NCBI RefSeq assembly: GCF_038002225.1 | Contig: NZ_JBBOCA010000001.1 | Coordinates: 1,984,001-2,048,000 of the forward strand | Direction: 5' to 3' | DNA from: Paenibacillus sp. FSL R7-0204 | GTDB taxonomy: Bacteria > Bacillota > Bacilli > Paenibacillales > Paenibacillaceae | Length of the DNA: 64,000 bases | Part shown: positions 44,051-53,367 of the stretch, piece after piece | How positions within the stretch are numbered: the stretch's first letter is position 1 | Layout of the letters: each line of letters starts with the position of its first letter | Position numbers and translations under genes: made by a program | Notes under the pieces: generated by a model | What the model was told of the DNA's origin: nothing | What the model saw: the letters and a program-made list of their open reading frames with translations, nothing else | Database searches by the model: none

Positions 44051-45076
44051 ATGAAGAAGCTGACTATTGAGGATGTGGCCCAGAAAGCGGGCGTATCAAA
44101 AAGCACAGTCTCGCAATTTTTGAATAAACGGTTCAAGTATATGAGTGAGGCGACCAAAAACCGCATTGCCGAGGTTATCGATGAGCTGAACTACCAGCCC
44201 AACGGGCTTGCCCGCAGCCTCAAGCAGAACCGCACGCATATGGTTGGCATTATTGTGGCCAATATAGATTATTCGCTGTCTATTCAGTGTATCCGGGCCA
44301 TTGAGAATGAGCTGCAGCGCCACGGCATCCAGGTGATTATCTGCAACTCTGATGAGAATGCGGACAAAGAGCATACCTACGTGGAGACGCTGGTTGCCCG
44401 TCAGGTAGATGGCCTGATTATTTTCCCGGCGGGAGATCAGCCTGCACCTTACACCAGATTAATTGAAGCGGAATATCCGCTGGTCTTCATGGACCGGCTG
44501 GTTGACGGCATTACGACCCAGAGCCTGCTGCTGGATAATGAAATGGCGGTGAAGACCGCTATCCGGGAGCTGACCGGCCACGGCCATGAAGCGATTGCTA
44601 TTCTATCCCTGCCGCTTGGCGTACATGCGATTACCCCGCGCAAAGAGCGAATGAGCGGTTACAAAAAAGCGATGGAGGAAGCAGGTCTGCCGCTGCAGGG
44701 TTCGTATATGCGAAGTGTGTCGCGCGAAGATATCGCTTCTGCATTGGACGAGTTGTTACAGCTGCCCCAGCCTCCGACAGCACTGCTTGCCGCCAATGAT
44801 CTGGTGCTGGGCGAGGTCCTTAAATATGCAAACCGTAAGGCCATCTCCATCCCCGGCCAATTGTCAGTGATAGGCATTGACGATGCGGAATTCGCCCGAA
44901 TCTATAACCCCGATATTACAACGATCCGCCAGCCCGCCTACGAGATGGGGATGCAGGCAGCGAAGATCATGCTCTCCTTGATCAACGACACGGACAGCGC
45001 GATCCCGATTACCTACAGATTCCCGCCTTCCTTGCAGCAGGGCGATTCAGTACAGCCTCCGGCTAAGCCGGAATAG
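44051..45076 (+). CDS. kdgR: LacI-family repressor, KdgR-like
   Basis: A 341-aa regulator with an N-terminal LacI helix-turn-helix (LTIEDVAQKAGVSKSTVSQFLNKR, 3-26, with the hinge NGLARSLKQNRT) and a periplasmic-binding-type sensor. The sequence SKSTVSQFLNKRFKYMSEATKNRI is close to B. subtilis KdgR, which represses 2-keto-3-deoxygluconate genes. In this window kdgK and kdgA lie 11-13 kb away with LacI-type operators between them, supporting the call. The ATG at 44051 is used because the HTH begins directly after it. The effector is probably KDG or KDPG. Confidence 0.75.
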   Translation: MKKLTIEDVAQKAGVSKSTVSQFLNKRFKYMSEATKNRIAEVIDELNYQPNGLARSLKQNRTHMVGIIVANIDYSLSIQCIRAIENELQRHGIQVIICNSDENADKEHTYVETLVARQVDGLIIFPAGDQPAPYTRLIEAEYPLVFMDRLVDGITTQSLLLDNEMAVKTAIRELTGHGHEAIAILSLPLGVHAITPRKERMSGYKKAMEEAGLPLQGSYMRSVSREDIASALDELLQLPQPPTALLAANDLVLGEVLKYANRKAISIPGQLSVIGIDDAEFARIYNPDITTIRQPAYEMGMQAAKIMLSLINDTDSAIPITYRFPPSLQQGDSVQPPAKPE

Positions 45077-45157
45077 CAACAGGCGGTATGAATGTCCCCA
45101 TAAGGCTCTATTTTGCCCGGATGCCGGGAACCCTTACGGGCTTGGAAAAGACCGGGA

Positions 45158-45201
45158 AACCGCTAAAAACCTTGATTATACAAGGATTTTAGCGGTTTTT
45201 T
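45158..45201 (+). terminator. Terminator after the kdgR-like gene
   Basis: AACCGCTAAAAACCTTG pairs with CAAGGATTTTAGCGGTT around a 6-nt loop, followed by T's. Confidence 0.9.
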
Positions 45202-45341
45202 AATTTCCCCTTCATGGATTTAACTTCTGCTATCTAACGAGCAAGTTATCTTGACGCCGGGCCGTAGCAGCCGTATGGTACAAGTGACAAGAACGGACAA
45301 CTAAAGGGAGGTATACGGTACATGCTTCAGAAAGGAAAGCT

Positions 45342-47150
45342 ATGAATACATTGACAGCCTATGGCCGCAAGCTCTGGCGGCAGATCGCCGGCAGGTATTA
45401 CCGGATATCCATTAAGCAGAGGATTCTGTTCTCGTTCATCGTGCTGATCACGCTGTCCATCGGTGCAATGGGTACCTTCTCGTACTGGATTGCTGCGCAG
45501 GAGATCGAGGACAATGCCTACGCCGGCAGCCGGGAGACGGTAAGCAAGACGGCACAATTGCTGGATTCCCGCCTGAATGATGTGGCGCTGTCCGTGCAGT
45601 CCCTGATGCTGAGCGATGCGTACCGCAAGATGATGCTCGATGTGTTCAGCCATGATGTGTCGAATTATTATGTGCATCTGTCGGATCTGCAATATGTGCT
45701 CTCCCAGGCAACGTTCAATCAGCCGATCATTGAGAATGTGCTGATCGTTACCCCGATTGGCGATTTCTATTCCACTACGCAGATCCGGGCGCAGGACAAC
45801 TCGTTCTACGGTTCGGAATTATATGATCTGAGTAAGGAGCAGCCGGGCGGCTACTGGGCCAAAGGACATTATGACCGGTTGTTCACGGGCAGCCAGCGGG
45901 TGGTCTCCTTCGTAGTCCGGGGAATTTATGAATACCCTTACACGCCGATCAGCAATGTATTTATTGTGGTCAATATCAGGGAGGGCCGGATAGATGAGCT
46001 GCTGAATACAGGCGGAGAACAAGCAGGGAGGAATTATTATCTGGTGAGCAGGGAAGGAGAGGCGGTGGTGGAATCCCGCTGGCCGTTCCGGGGCAGGTTC
46101 CCCTGGAAGCCGGTGCTTGCCGAAGCCGGGAAGGCAGCTGATCCGCAGGATCACTATTACAGCTACGGAGGCAAGGAATATCTGGTTAATTATACAAGCT
46201 CAGCCTCATCGCCCGACTGGATCATCTCCGGGATGCAGTCGCGGGACCAGCTGCTGGGCAAACTGCAGCGGGTGCAGCGCATCACCCTCTATGTCATCGT
46301 TGTTTTCCTGCTGGCCACCTGGCTGATCTCCAATCAGCTGACATCTGTGCTGCTGAAGCCACTGTTCAAGCTGCGGCGGCTGATGCGCAGAGTCGAAGAG
46401 AACCAGCTCAGTGTGGTGTATGAGAGCCGCTATGAGGACGAGGTGGCCCAGGTCGGCTTTCAGTTCAACCGGATGATGTCGGAGATTAAGACGCTGATCG
46501 CAGATGTGAAGACCAAGGAGGAGGGCAAGCGGCATGCAGAGATCCGTGCCCTTACGGCGCAGATGGAGCCGCACTTTCTGTACAATACGCTCAATACCAT
46601 CTATTGCAAATCGGTCATGGGCGAGAATGACGATGTGAATGAAATGATCCTGTCCTTATCGCAGATGTTCCAGATCGGGCTCAGCGGAGGCAAGGATCTG
46701 ATTACACTTGAGGATGAGCTGTCCCACATGCGGGAGTATTTCGCCATTCAACAGAAATGCTATGAAGGACTGTTTGAATACACGGTGACGGTAGAGGACG
46801 AGGCCCTGCTGTCCTGCCTGCTGCCGAAGATTATCCTGCAGCCGGTAGTGGAGAACAGCATTCAGCATGGATTCAGCGACCGGACAATAGGAGGCAGGAT
46901 AGACATCACGGTCAGCCGGGAGCAGGGGCTGCTGCATATTTGCATTACCGACAACGGACGGGGGCTTGATGCTGCACAGGTCAAGCAGGGGATGGCCATA
47001 GCCCCGCAGTCCAGAAAAGGCTATGCCCTGTTCAACATCAGGCACCGGCTGGCCTTGTATTACGGGGCCGATGCCCGTATGGACGTCAGCGGTGAGCCAA
47101 GTAAGGGGTCACGGACGGATCTGTGGATTCCGTCAGGGGAGGAGAATTGA
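45342..47150 (+). CDS. YesM-type sensor histidine kinase
   Basis: A 602-aa kinase. Membrane segment 1 (QRILFSFIVLITLSIGAMGTFSYWIA) and segment 2 (ITLYVIVVFLLATWLI, ~315-330) flank an extracellular sensor domain of ~260 residues; a HAMP domain follows (LLKPLFKLRRLMRRVEENQ). The His_kinase block ALTAQMEPHFLYNTLNTIYC holds the phospho-His and HATPase motifs VVENSIQHGF and ITDNGRGLD follow. The next gene starts 4 nt after its stop, encoding the cognate regulator. It probably senses a sugar related to the ABC importer downstream. Confidence 0.94.
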   Translation: MNTLTAYGRKLWRQIAGRYYRISIKQRILFSFIVLITLSIGAMGTFSYWIAAQEIEDNAYAGSRETVSKTAQLLDSRLNDVALSVQSLMLSDAYRKMMLDVFSHDVSNYYVHLSDLQYVLSQATFNQPIIENVLIVTPIGDFYSTTQIRAQDNSFYGSELYDLSKEQPGGYWAKGHYDRLFTGSQRVVSFVVRGIYEYPYTPISNVFIVVNIREGRIDELLNTGGEQAGRNYYLVSREGEAVVESRWPFRGRFPWKPVLAEAGKAADPQDHYYSYGGKEYLVNYTSSASSPDWIISGMQSRDQLLGKLQRVQRITLYVIVVFLLATWLISNQLTSVLLKPLFKLRRLMRRVEENQLSVVYESRYEDEVAQVGFQFNRMMSEIKTLIADVKTKEEGKRHAEIRALTAQMEPHFLYNTLNTIYCKSVMGENDDVNEMILSLSQMFQIGLSGGKDLITLEDELSHMREYFAIQQKCYEGLFEYTVTVEDEALLSCLLPKIILQPVVENSIQHGFSDRTIGGRIDITVSREQGLLHICITDNGRGLDAAQVKQGMAIAPQSRKGYALFNIRHRLALYYGADARMDVSGEPSKGSRTDLWIPSGEEN

Positions 47151-47153
47151 AGG

Positions 47154-48785
47154 ATGGACCGGAAGCTGGAGCCGGAAAGGTTCAAATTATGTGTAATCGA
47201 CGATATTAAAAGTGTGGTGGACATGGTCTCGCGCAAGCCGCCGTGGCAGGAGCACGGTATTGAGATCACCGGCACGGCGCTTGACGGCGAAGCGGGACTG
47301 CAGCTCATCCGCGAGACCCGGCCGGACATTGTGCTGACGGATATCCGGATGCCAAGAATGGACGGCCTGCAGATGACCCGGGCGATTCTGGAGGTGCTGC
47401 CGGACTGTAAGATTATTATTCTCAGCGCCTACTCGGAGTTCTCTTATGCCCAGGAGGCCATCCGGCTGGGGGCGCTTGATTTTGTGAAGAAGCCCTTTTC
47501 CCTGGAGGAGATTGTGAATGCAGTGCTGAAGGCCAGGGAGCTGTGCCGGGAGGAGCGTCAGGAGACCGCCAGACTTACTGCGATGGAGGCCAAAATCAGA
47601 GAAAGTCTGCCCATCCTCCGCCAGGAATATCTCACCTTCCTGCTGCACCACCAGACGACAGAGGCGGATGCCCGTTCCCGCTGGGCCTACCTTGATATCC
47701 CGCTGGACCAGCATGATTTCTTCGTGTTTGTCGCCGAGATTGATCATTTCGCGGAGAAGCTGAGCGGCCAGCCTGTGCAGGAGGTCGAGCTGCTAAGGTT
47801 CAGCCTGCACAATATTCTCGAAGAGACGATTTCCGCCCTGACCCGCGGCGTTATTATCCGGGAGGCGACAGACCGGTACATCTGCATCATGAACGGCTCG
47901 GACCCGGAGACAGCCGCGCTGATTACGGAGGCCTGCTGCATGAATGTAAGCCGCTTCTCGCGTCATACCCTTTCAATTGGCGTGGGCCTCGGCACGGCGG
48001 CGATTCAGGAGCTGGGTACGGCGTACAGACAGGCGCTTAGCGCGCTGGGGTATCATTTCTATACCGGGGGCAACGGGGTATATCATTATAGCAATATCGA
48101 GAATAAACCTCTCTCGCTCCACAGCTATTCCGCCTCCGCCGAGCAGGAGCTGCTGTTCGCCCTGCGTTCCGGCAATTCCGCCAAAAGCCTGCAGGTGCTG
48201 GACCAGTTGTTCTCGGAGCTGCTGGACAGCAGGCTTTTGCCTGATCCGCGTTATGTTGAGAGTGTCGGCTATGAGCTGAGCTCCAGGATCTGCCGGGTCC
48301 TGCTGGAGCAGTTCCCTTACGGGCAGGTGGAGCCGCTGGAACTCAGAATTGCCGCCATGAAGAACCAGGTGCATCCTTCCCTGCAGGATATCCGGGACCT
48401 GCTGTCCTGGCTGTGCCGGAAGGCTTGTACACTAGTTACGGAGGCCCGTTCCCTGGAGTCCACGCGGATTATCCGTCAGGCCGTCGAATATATCCATAGT
48501 CATCTGGATACGGGGCTGTCGCTGGAGCAGATGGCGAAGCAGATTAACCTTAGCCAAGGGTATTTCTCCAATTTGTTCAAGAAGGTGCAGGGGATTTCGT
48601 TTCAGCAGTATGTGATGCACGAGAAGATGGAGAAGGCGAAGGCGATGCTGATTAGCGGCCGGCAGGTTCAGGAGATCGCCCAGGATCTCGGGTATGAGCA
48701 CAGGCGCTATTTCAGCGAGGTGTTCAAGAAATATACCGGCATGACCCCGTCCGAGTTCAAATTGCATTATCTTGGAAAAGAATAG
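47154..48785 (+). CDS. YesN-type response regulator with AraC DNA-binding domain
   Basis: A 543-aa regulator: receiver (CVIDDIKSV, PDIVLTDIRMPRMDG with the phospho-Asp, FVKKPFSLEE), a long middle, and a C-terminal AraC double HTH (LEQMAKQINLSQGYFSNLFKKVQG, then VQEIAQDLGYEHRRYFSEVFKKYTGMTPSEFK). Co-transcribed with the YesM gene. It probably activates the solute-binding protein and permease genes starting at 48958. Confidence 0.94.
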   Translation: MDRKLEPERFKLCVIDDIKSVVDMVSRKPPWQEHGIEITGTALDGEAGLQLIRETRPDIVLTDIRMPRMDGLQMTRAILEVLPDCKIIILSAYSEFSYAQEAIRLGALDFVKKPFSLEEIVNAVLKARELCREERQETARLTAMEAKIRESLPILRQEYLTFLLHHQTTEADARSRWAYLDIPLDQHDFFVFVAEIDHFAEKLSGQPVQEVELLRFSLHNILEETISALTRGVIIREATDRYICIMNGSDPETAALITEACCMNVSRFSRHTLSIGVGLGTAAIQELGTAYRQALSALGYHFYTGGNGVYHYSNIENKPLSLHSYSASAEQELLFALRSGNSAKSLQVLDQLFSELLDSRLLPDPRYVESVGYELSSRICRVLLEQFPYGQVEPLELRIAAMKNQVHPSLQDIRDLLSWLCRKACTLVTEARSLESTRIIRQAVEYIHSHLDTGLSLEQMAKQINLSQGYFSNLFKKVQGISFQQYVMHEKMEKAKAMLISGRQVQEIAQDLGYEHRRYFSEVFKKYTGMTPSEFKLHYLGKE

Positions 48786-48916
48786 GAATCAGCAGGGGAG
48801 GGATTTCCGCAGGGCGGAGATTACCTCCCTTATCTGTATAGAACTCCTGCAAATATCTGCCCTTAATGTGGGCTTACCCGCCTTATCCGGATGCGCCAAT
48901 CCGTCTATAATCAATT

Positions 48917-48930
48917 TGTAAGCGAATACA
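48917..48930 (+). promoter_or_regulatory. Candidate cre-like site before the ABC importer
   Basis: TGTAAGCGAATACA matches the cre consensus at 12 of 14 positions and lies 27 bp upstream of the lipoprotein start. CcpA control of the importer is plausible but unproven. Confidence 0.4.
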
Positions 48931-48957
48931 GAAGGGATATATAAGGGGGAACTACCA

Positions 48958-50346
48958 ATGATGAAGCGTATGCTAATGACATCTCTGAGCTTGGTCCTGG
49001 CATTTGGCTTAGCAGCCTGCGGCAACGGTAACAGTGGCGGCGGCAACGCAGCTGAAGGCAAGGGAGAAGGGGCGAAAGCTGGTTCGGGGGAAAAAACTAA
49101 AATCAGCTACTGGACAGGAGACCGCCATGATGCGGACTTCGTGAAGGAGAAGGTAGCTGAGTTCAACGCTACCAATACTGACGGGATTGAGGTGGAACTG
49201 GTCGTTAAGGGCGATGACTTCGATACCGCGCTCGATCTGTCTTTCCAAACCTCGGATGCACCGGATGTGATCCGGGTGAAGGAGAACACCGTCCAGACCT
49301 TTTACAAAAAAGGCTTTCTCGCTCCGATTGATGAGTTCCTGAGCGATGAGATGAAGACGAAATTCCCGGCCATGCCGGATCTGAACGAATTTGACGGCAA
49401 GCGTTACAGTCTGCCGAACTATGGAACGACTATGCGTCTGGTGTACAACAAGGATCTGTTCGCCAAAGCAGGCATTGAGCATCCGCCGGCTACCCTGCAG
49501 GAGCTGGTGGACACAGCCAAGAAATTGACAGCAGCCGGCAAAGCGGACGGCGCTTACGGCTTCGCCCTTAACTTCAAGAGCCCCGGCAGTGCATTCGCAC
49601 GTTCGGCACGGGTGGTTGCGGAGATGAGCGGCTATGGCGGCTTCGGGTATGATTTCAAGACGGCCCGCTACGACTTCAGCGGCTTCGAGCAGATCATCAA
49701 TGCCTTTAAGCAGATCAAGGACGACGGCAGCATGCTGCCGGGCGTAGAATCGCTGGATATTGATCCGCTGCGGGCGCAGTTTGCGGAAGGCAAGATCGGA
49801 ATGTACATGTCCTACTCCTCGGAGCCGGGCGTCTACAAGAATCAGTTCCCGGCCAAGATTGACTGGGCGGCCGCTCCGGTGCCTACCATCGACGGCAATG
49901 TGAAGGGGGCTTCCGGCTTCCTCGGGGGCCAATGGCTGGCGCTCAGCTCGAAATCTGAGCACAAAGAAGCAGCCTGGAAGTTCATGGAGTTCATGTACGG
50001 CGATCAGGTGCTGACGGACTATCAGGAAAAAGGCTTCGGCATCTCCATGGTTCCATCTATTAGCGCAGCAGCCAAGACACCGGATGTGAACGGCATTGAA
50101 GGCTTCCTGCCGAATAAGAACGATGGAGTGTGGCCGGTCTATCCGTCTGTAGCACCGGAAGGAATGAAATCGGACGACGCCTTCTTCAAGTATATGCTGA
50201 ACGGCGGCGACCTGAAGGCGATTATCGCCGATCTGAACAAACGCTATAACGCTGCACTGGATAGTGTGATTGCGAATGACGGCGTGAAGGCCGAGCCGGA
50301 TGCCGGCTTTGATCCCGCCGCACTGGGCGGCAAGTTCGCCAAGTAG
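48958..50346 (+). CDS. Sugar ABC transporter substrate-binding lipoprotein
   Basis: A 462-aa lipoprotein: signal peptide MMKRMLMTSLSLVLAFGLAACG with lipobox LAAC (Cys21), a Gly/Ser linker, then the family-1 solute-binding fold (KISYWTGDRHDADFVKEKVAEFN; YSLPNYGTTMRLVYNKDLFAKAG; the long hydrophobic helices around QWLALSSKSEHKEAAWKFMEFM). It binds an oligosaccharide for the two permeases that follow. An AAGGGGGAAC Shine-Dalgarno precedes it. The substrate is inferred to be a plant-polysaccharide fragment from the enzymes that follow (GH130, beta-helix). Confidence 0.94.
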   Translation: MMKRMLMTSLSLVLAFGLAACGNGNSGGGNAAEGKGEGAKAGSGEKTKISYWTGDRHDADFVKEKVAEFNATNTDGIEVELVVKGDDFDTALDLSFQTSDAPDVIRVKENTVQTFYKKGFLAPIDEFLSDEMKTKFPAMPDLNEFDGKRYSLPNYGTTMRLVYNKDLFAKAGIEHPPATLQELVDTAKKLTAAGKADGAYGFALNFKSPGSAFARSARVVAEMSGYGGFGYDFKTARYDFSGFEQIINAFKQIKDDGSMLPGVESLDIDPLRAQFAEGKIGMYMSYSSEPGVYKNQFPAKIDWAAAPVPTIDGNVKGASGFLGGQWLALSSKSEHKEAAWKFMEFMYGDQVLTDYQEKGFGISMVPSISAAAKTPDVNGIEGFLPNKNDGVWPVYPSVAPEGMKSDDAFFKYMLNGGDLKAIIADLNKRYNAALDSVIANDGVKAEPDAGFDPAALGGKFAK

Positions 50347-50452
50347 ACGGAAGGTTAGGGATAGAGATACAGGCCAGGATAACGGGGGATGGGGAAGCAG
50401 CTTTCCCATCCCTCTGCTCTGGCCGCAAGGGAGAGGAGCCGGAAGAAACCAA

Positions 50453-51355
50453 ATGAACAAAACGAAACATGCCTTATTTTCATATAGCTTTATCTTTCCT
50501 AGCGCCTTGCTCACATTGGTTCTCGGAATTTACCCGATCGCCTGGGCGTTCCGCTATATGTTCTATGATTACAAAGGGTTCGGAACGGCCCGGTTTACAG
50601 GCTTGGCCAATTTCAGCCGCATCCTGAAGGACACCCAGTTCTGGGATTCAGTGGTGAATACATTTGTCTATGCAGGCGGCAAGCTGCTGATTACCATTCC
50701 GCTAGCCCTGCTGCTGGCTGCCATATTGAACCGGGGGCTGCGGGGCAGACAGCTGCTGCGGGGGATTTTCTTCATGCCGACCGTCATCAGTACCGCCGTA
50801 ATGGCTGTAGTCTTCTTCACGATTTTCAACTCATATAACGGGATTCTGAACCAGTTCCTGATCCGCTCGGGCCTCTCGGATTCCGGTGTGGATTGGCTGG
50901 GGCCGAAATATGCCATGCTCACCGTCATTCTGGTTGCGGCCTGGGGGGCGGTCGGGAATTATATGCTGCTCTTCCTCGCCGGTTTGCAGAATATTCCCGA
51001 GGATGTGTATGAGGCCTCTTCCCTGGACGGGGCAGGAAAAATCCAGCAGTTCCGTTATATCACCCTGCCGATGCTGGGGCCTGTCATGCAGATGGTTATT
51101 ATGCTGGCGATCATTACAGCCCTGAAGGGCTACGAGAGCATCATGGTTCTGACCGAAGGCGGTCCTGTAGGCAAGACGGAGGTCATGTTCCTGTATTTGT
51201 ACAAATTATTTTTCCCTGTCGGCGGGGGCAGTGCGGCGGTCCAGGTCCAGGAGTTCGGATACGGCAGTGCGGTTGCCTTTGTGTCTGCGGTCATTGTAGG
51301 GATGATATCACTCATTTATTTCTACGCATCCAGACGCATGAATCAGACCGATTGA
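50453..51355 (+). CDS. Sugar ABC transporter permease (MalF type)
   Basis: A 300-aa permease with six membrane segments, starting at FSYSFIFPSALLTLVLGIYPIAWAF. The EAA loop, which contacts the ATPase, is visible as YEASSLDGAGKIQQFRYITLPMLGP. The ATG at 50453 (MNKTKHALF) is chosen; the frame is open from 50300, inside the previous gene, but those residues are not membrane-like. The ATPase subunit is not encoded here and is probably a shared MsmK-type protein. Confidence 0.94.
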   Translation: MNKTKHALFSYSFIFPSALLTLVLGIYPIAWAFRYMFYDYKGFGTARFTGLANFSRILKDTQFWDSVVNTFVYAGGKLLITIPLALLLAAILNRGLRGRQLLRGIFFMPTVISTAVMAVVFFTIFNSYNGILNQFLIRSGLSDSGVDWLGPKYAMLTVILVAAWGAVGNYMLLFLAGLQNIPEDVYEASSLDGAGKIQQFRYITLPMLGPVMQMVIMLAIITALKGYESIMVLTEGGPVGKTEVMFLYLYKLFFPVGGGSAAVQVQEFGYGSAVAFVSAVIVGMISLIYFYASRRMNQTD

Positions 51356-51369
51356 GGAGAGAGGCTATT

Positions 51370-52206
51370 ATGAGACTAAGAACCATACTGGGCAAAACAA
51401 TCCTGTGGATATTTTTGCTGGCATTTGCTTTTATCACCCTGATTCCTGTCGTTATAACCATCCTGGGCTCCTTCAAGACAAATGCCGAGCTTACTGCGGG
51501 TGCGACCTTCCTGCCGGAGAGCTGGCACTTCTCGAACTATGCCGAAGCCTGGGCGCAGGCCAATTTCTCCAGGTATACCCTGAACAGCCTGATGGTCTCC
51601 CTGGCGGCGGTGGTCGGCACGCTGCTGGTATCATCCATGGCGGCTTATGTGGTGGACCGGATGGATTTTGCCGGCAAAAAATGGTATGTCGGAATGCAGT
51701 CCTTCACCATGTTCGTGGCTGTAGGGGCGGTCGTGCTGCGTCCGCAGTTCGATCTGATGGTCAAGCTTCATCTGCACAGCAGCCTGTGGGGGGTTATCCT
51801 GATTCTGATCTCCGCCCATGCTTCGATCTTCTTCATTCTCACAAGCTTCATGAAGGGGATTCCCCGCGAGCTGGACGAGGCGGCGCTAATAGACGGCTGC
51901 TCTCCCGGCCGGACCTTCTGGCGGATCATATTGCCGCTGCTCGGACCCGGACTCGGCGTAGGTGCCCTGTTCACCTTCCGCGGCGCGTGGAATGAATATC
52001 TGCTGCCGCTCGTGTTCACGATGACGAAGCCGGAGCTGCAGACACTGACTGTCGGACTGGCGAACCTGAAGTACGGGATTTCAGCCGCTTCCCAGACCCA
52101 CTATATGATGGCGGGCGCCTGCTTGTCCATTCTGCCGATTCTCGTGGCCTATCTGTTCGCCAACAAATCCTTCATGCAGATGACGGCCGGTTCCCTGAAG
52201 GGGTAA
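51370..52206 (+). CDS. Sugar ABC transporter permease (MalG type)
   Basis: A 278-aa permease with six membrane segments (WIFLLAFAFITLIPVVITILG first) and the EAA loop DEAALIDGCSPGRTFWRIILPLLGPG. The start at 51370 is supported by GGAGAGAGG. It pairs with the upstream MalF-type permease, 14 nt away, to form the channel. Confidence 0.95.
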   Translation: MRLRTILGKTILWIFLLAFAFITLIPVVITILGSFKTNAELTAGATFLPESWHFSNYAEAWAQANFSRYTLNSLMVSLAAVVGTLLVSSMAAYVVDRMDFAGKKWYVGMQSFTMFVAVGAVVLRPQFDLMVKLHLHSSLWGVILILISAHASIFFILTSFMKGIPRELDEAALIDGCSPGRTFWRIILPLLGPGLGVGALFTFRGAWNEYLLPLVFTMTKPELQTLTVGLANLKYGISAASQTHYMMAGACLSILPILVAYLFANKSFMQMTAGSLKG

Positions 52207-52226
52207 CTGTCCTGCCCTGCACATAA

Positions 52227-52289
52227 CACTCAACATTCAACATTCAACATTCAACATTCAACATTCAATATTCAATATTCAATATTCAA
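52227..52289 (+). repeat. Heptanucleotide tandem repeat before the GH130 gene
   Basis: Nine 7-bp units in a row: CACTCAA once, CATTCAA five times, TATTCAA three times. The last unit runs straight into the AAGGAGG Shine-Dalgarno (52288-52294) of the GH130 gene, whose start is at 52303. Copy-number change by slippage would alter leader length, not the frame. Confidence 0.95.
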
Positions 52290-52302
52290 GGAGGTACACC
52301 CC

Positions 52303-53313
52303 ATGACTCAACACGTTCCGGCGATTCTGCAATCCGCCCCGTTCATCCGGCGGTATCCGGGCAATCCGGTGCTGGATGCAGCGAAGGTTCCTTACCCCAC
52401 CGCACTGGTATTCAATGCCGGTGTAACGAAATTTAACGGCAAATATGTGATGATCTTCCGCAATGATTACGGCTCACTGGCTGACCAGACGCTTGAGCCG
52501 CACCACACCACGGATCTCGGCATTGCCTACAGCGATGACGGGCTGAGCTGGACCGCCGGCCCGAAGCCGGTGTTCAAAATGCATGACGAGGAAATTATCC
52601 GCGCCTACGATCCGCGCCTGACTGTGATCGGCGGCCGCTGTTATATGTGTTTTGCCGTGGATACGCGCCATGGCATCCGTGGCGGGATTGCCGTTACCGA
52701 TGATCTGGAACACTTCGAGGTGCTCAGCATGTCCACACCGGACCTGCGCAATATGGTTCTGTTTCCTGAATTAATCGGCGGCAAATATGTCCGGCTGGAG
52801 CGTCCCTTCACGGTGTACAGCCGCGGCGGCCGGGACCGCTTCGACGCCTGGATCTCCGAGTCGCCGGACCTTGTACATTGGGGCAACTCCAGCCTGCTGC
52901 TAGCTGTCGAGCAGGTGCCGTTTGCCAATGATAAGGTCGGTCCGGCCGCACCTCCGGTCCGGACGGACAAAGGCTGGCTGACCACCTTCCATGCGGTGGA
53001 TGTGGACCCGGCCAGAGGCAAGCACGGCTGGGAGGACACCTGGAAGAAGCGCTATACCGCCGGAATTATGCTGCTGGATTTGCAGGACCCCCGCAAGGTG
53101 ATCGGCATGAGCAGGCAGCCGCTGCTGGCACCGGAGACGGACTACGAGATCAGCGGGGGCTTCCGCAATCATGTGATTTTCCCCGGAGGGATGATTCTGG
53201 AGGATGACGGCGAGGTCAAGATCTATTACGGCTCTGCGGATACGGTGGAATGTCTGGCAACGGCTCACGTGGACGATCTGCTCAGGCTCTGTCTGGAGCC
53301 GGGGAATCAATAA
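52303..53313 (+). CDS. GH130-family glycosidase/phosphorylase (beta-mannoside type)
   Basis: A 336-aa five-bladed beta-propeller. GH130 landmarks are RYPGNPVLDAAKVPYPTALVFNAGVTKFNGKYVMIFRNDYG, IRAYDPRLTVIGGRCYM, ELIGGKYVRLERPF and the late VIFPGGMILEDDGEVKIYYGSADTVECLATA. GH130 members phosphorolyse (or some hydrolyse) beta-1,4- or beta-1,2-mannosides to mannose-1-phosphate; the linkage is not readable here. No signal peptide, so it acts in the cytoplasm on imported oligomers, consistent with its place after the permeases. Confidence 0.88.
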   Translation: MTQHVPAILQSAPFIRRYPGNPVLDAAKVPYPTALVFNAGVTKFNGKYVMIFRNDYGSLADQTLEPHHTTDLGIAYSDDGLSWTAGPKPVFKMHDEEIIRAYDPRLTVIGGRCYMCFAVDTRHGIRGGIAVTDDLEHFEVLSMSTPDLRNMVLFPELIGGKYVRLERPFTVYSRGGRDRFDAWISESPDLVHWGNSSLLLAVEQVPFANDKVGPAAPPVRTDKGWLTTFHAVDVDPARGKHGWEDTWKKRYTAGIMLLDLQDPRKVIGMSRQPLLAPETDYEISGGFRNHVIFPGGMILEDDGEVKIYYGSADTVECLATAHVDDLLRLCLEPGNQ

Positions 53314-53367
53314 GATTGGAAGCTGGCTGAGGGCAGAAATATATCAACTTAACGAAAGAGGTGTTTA

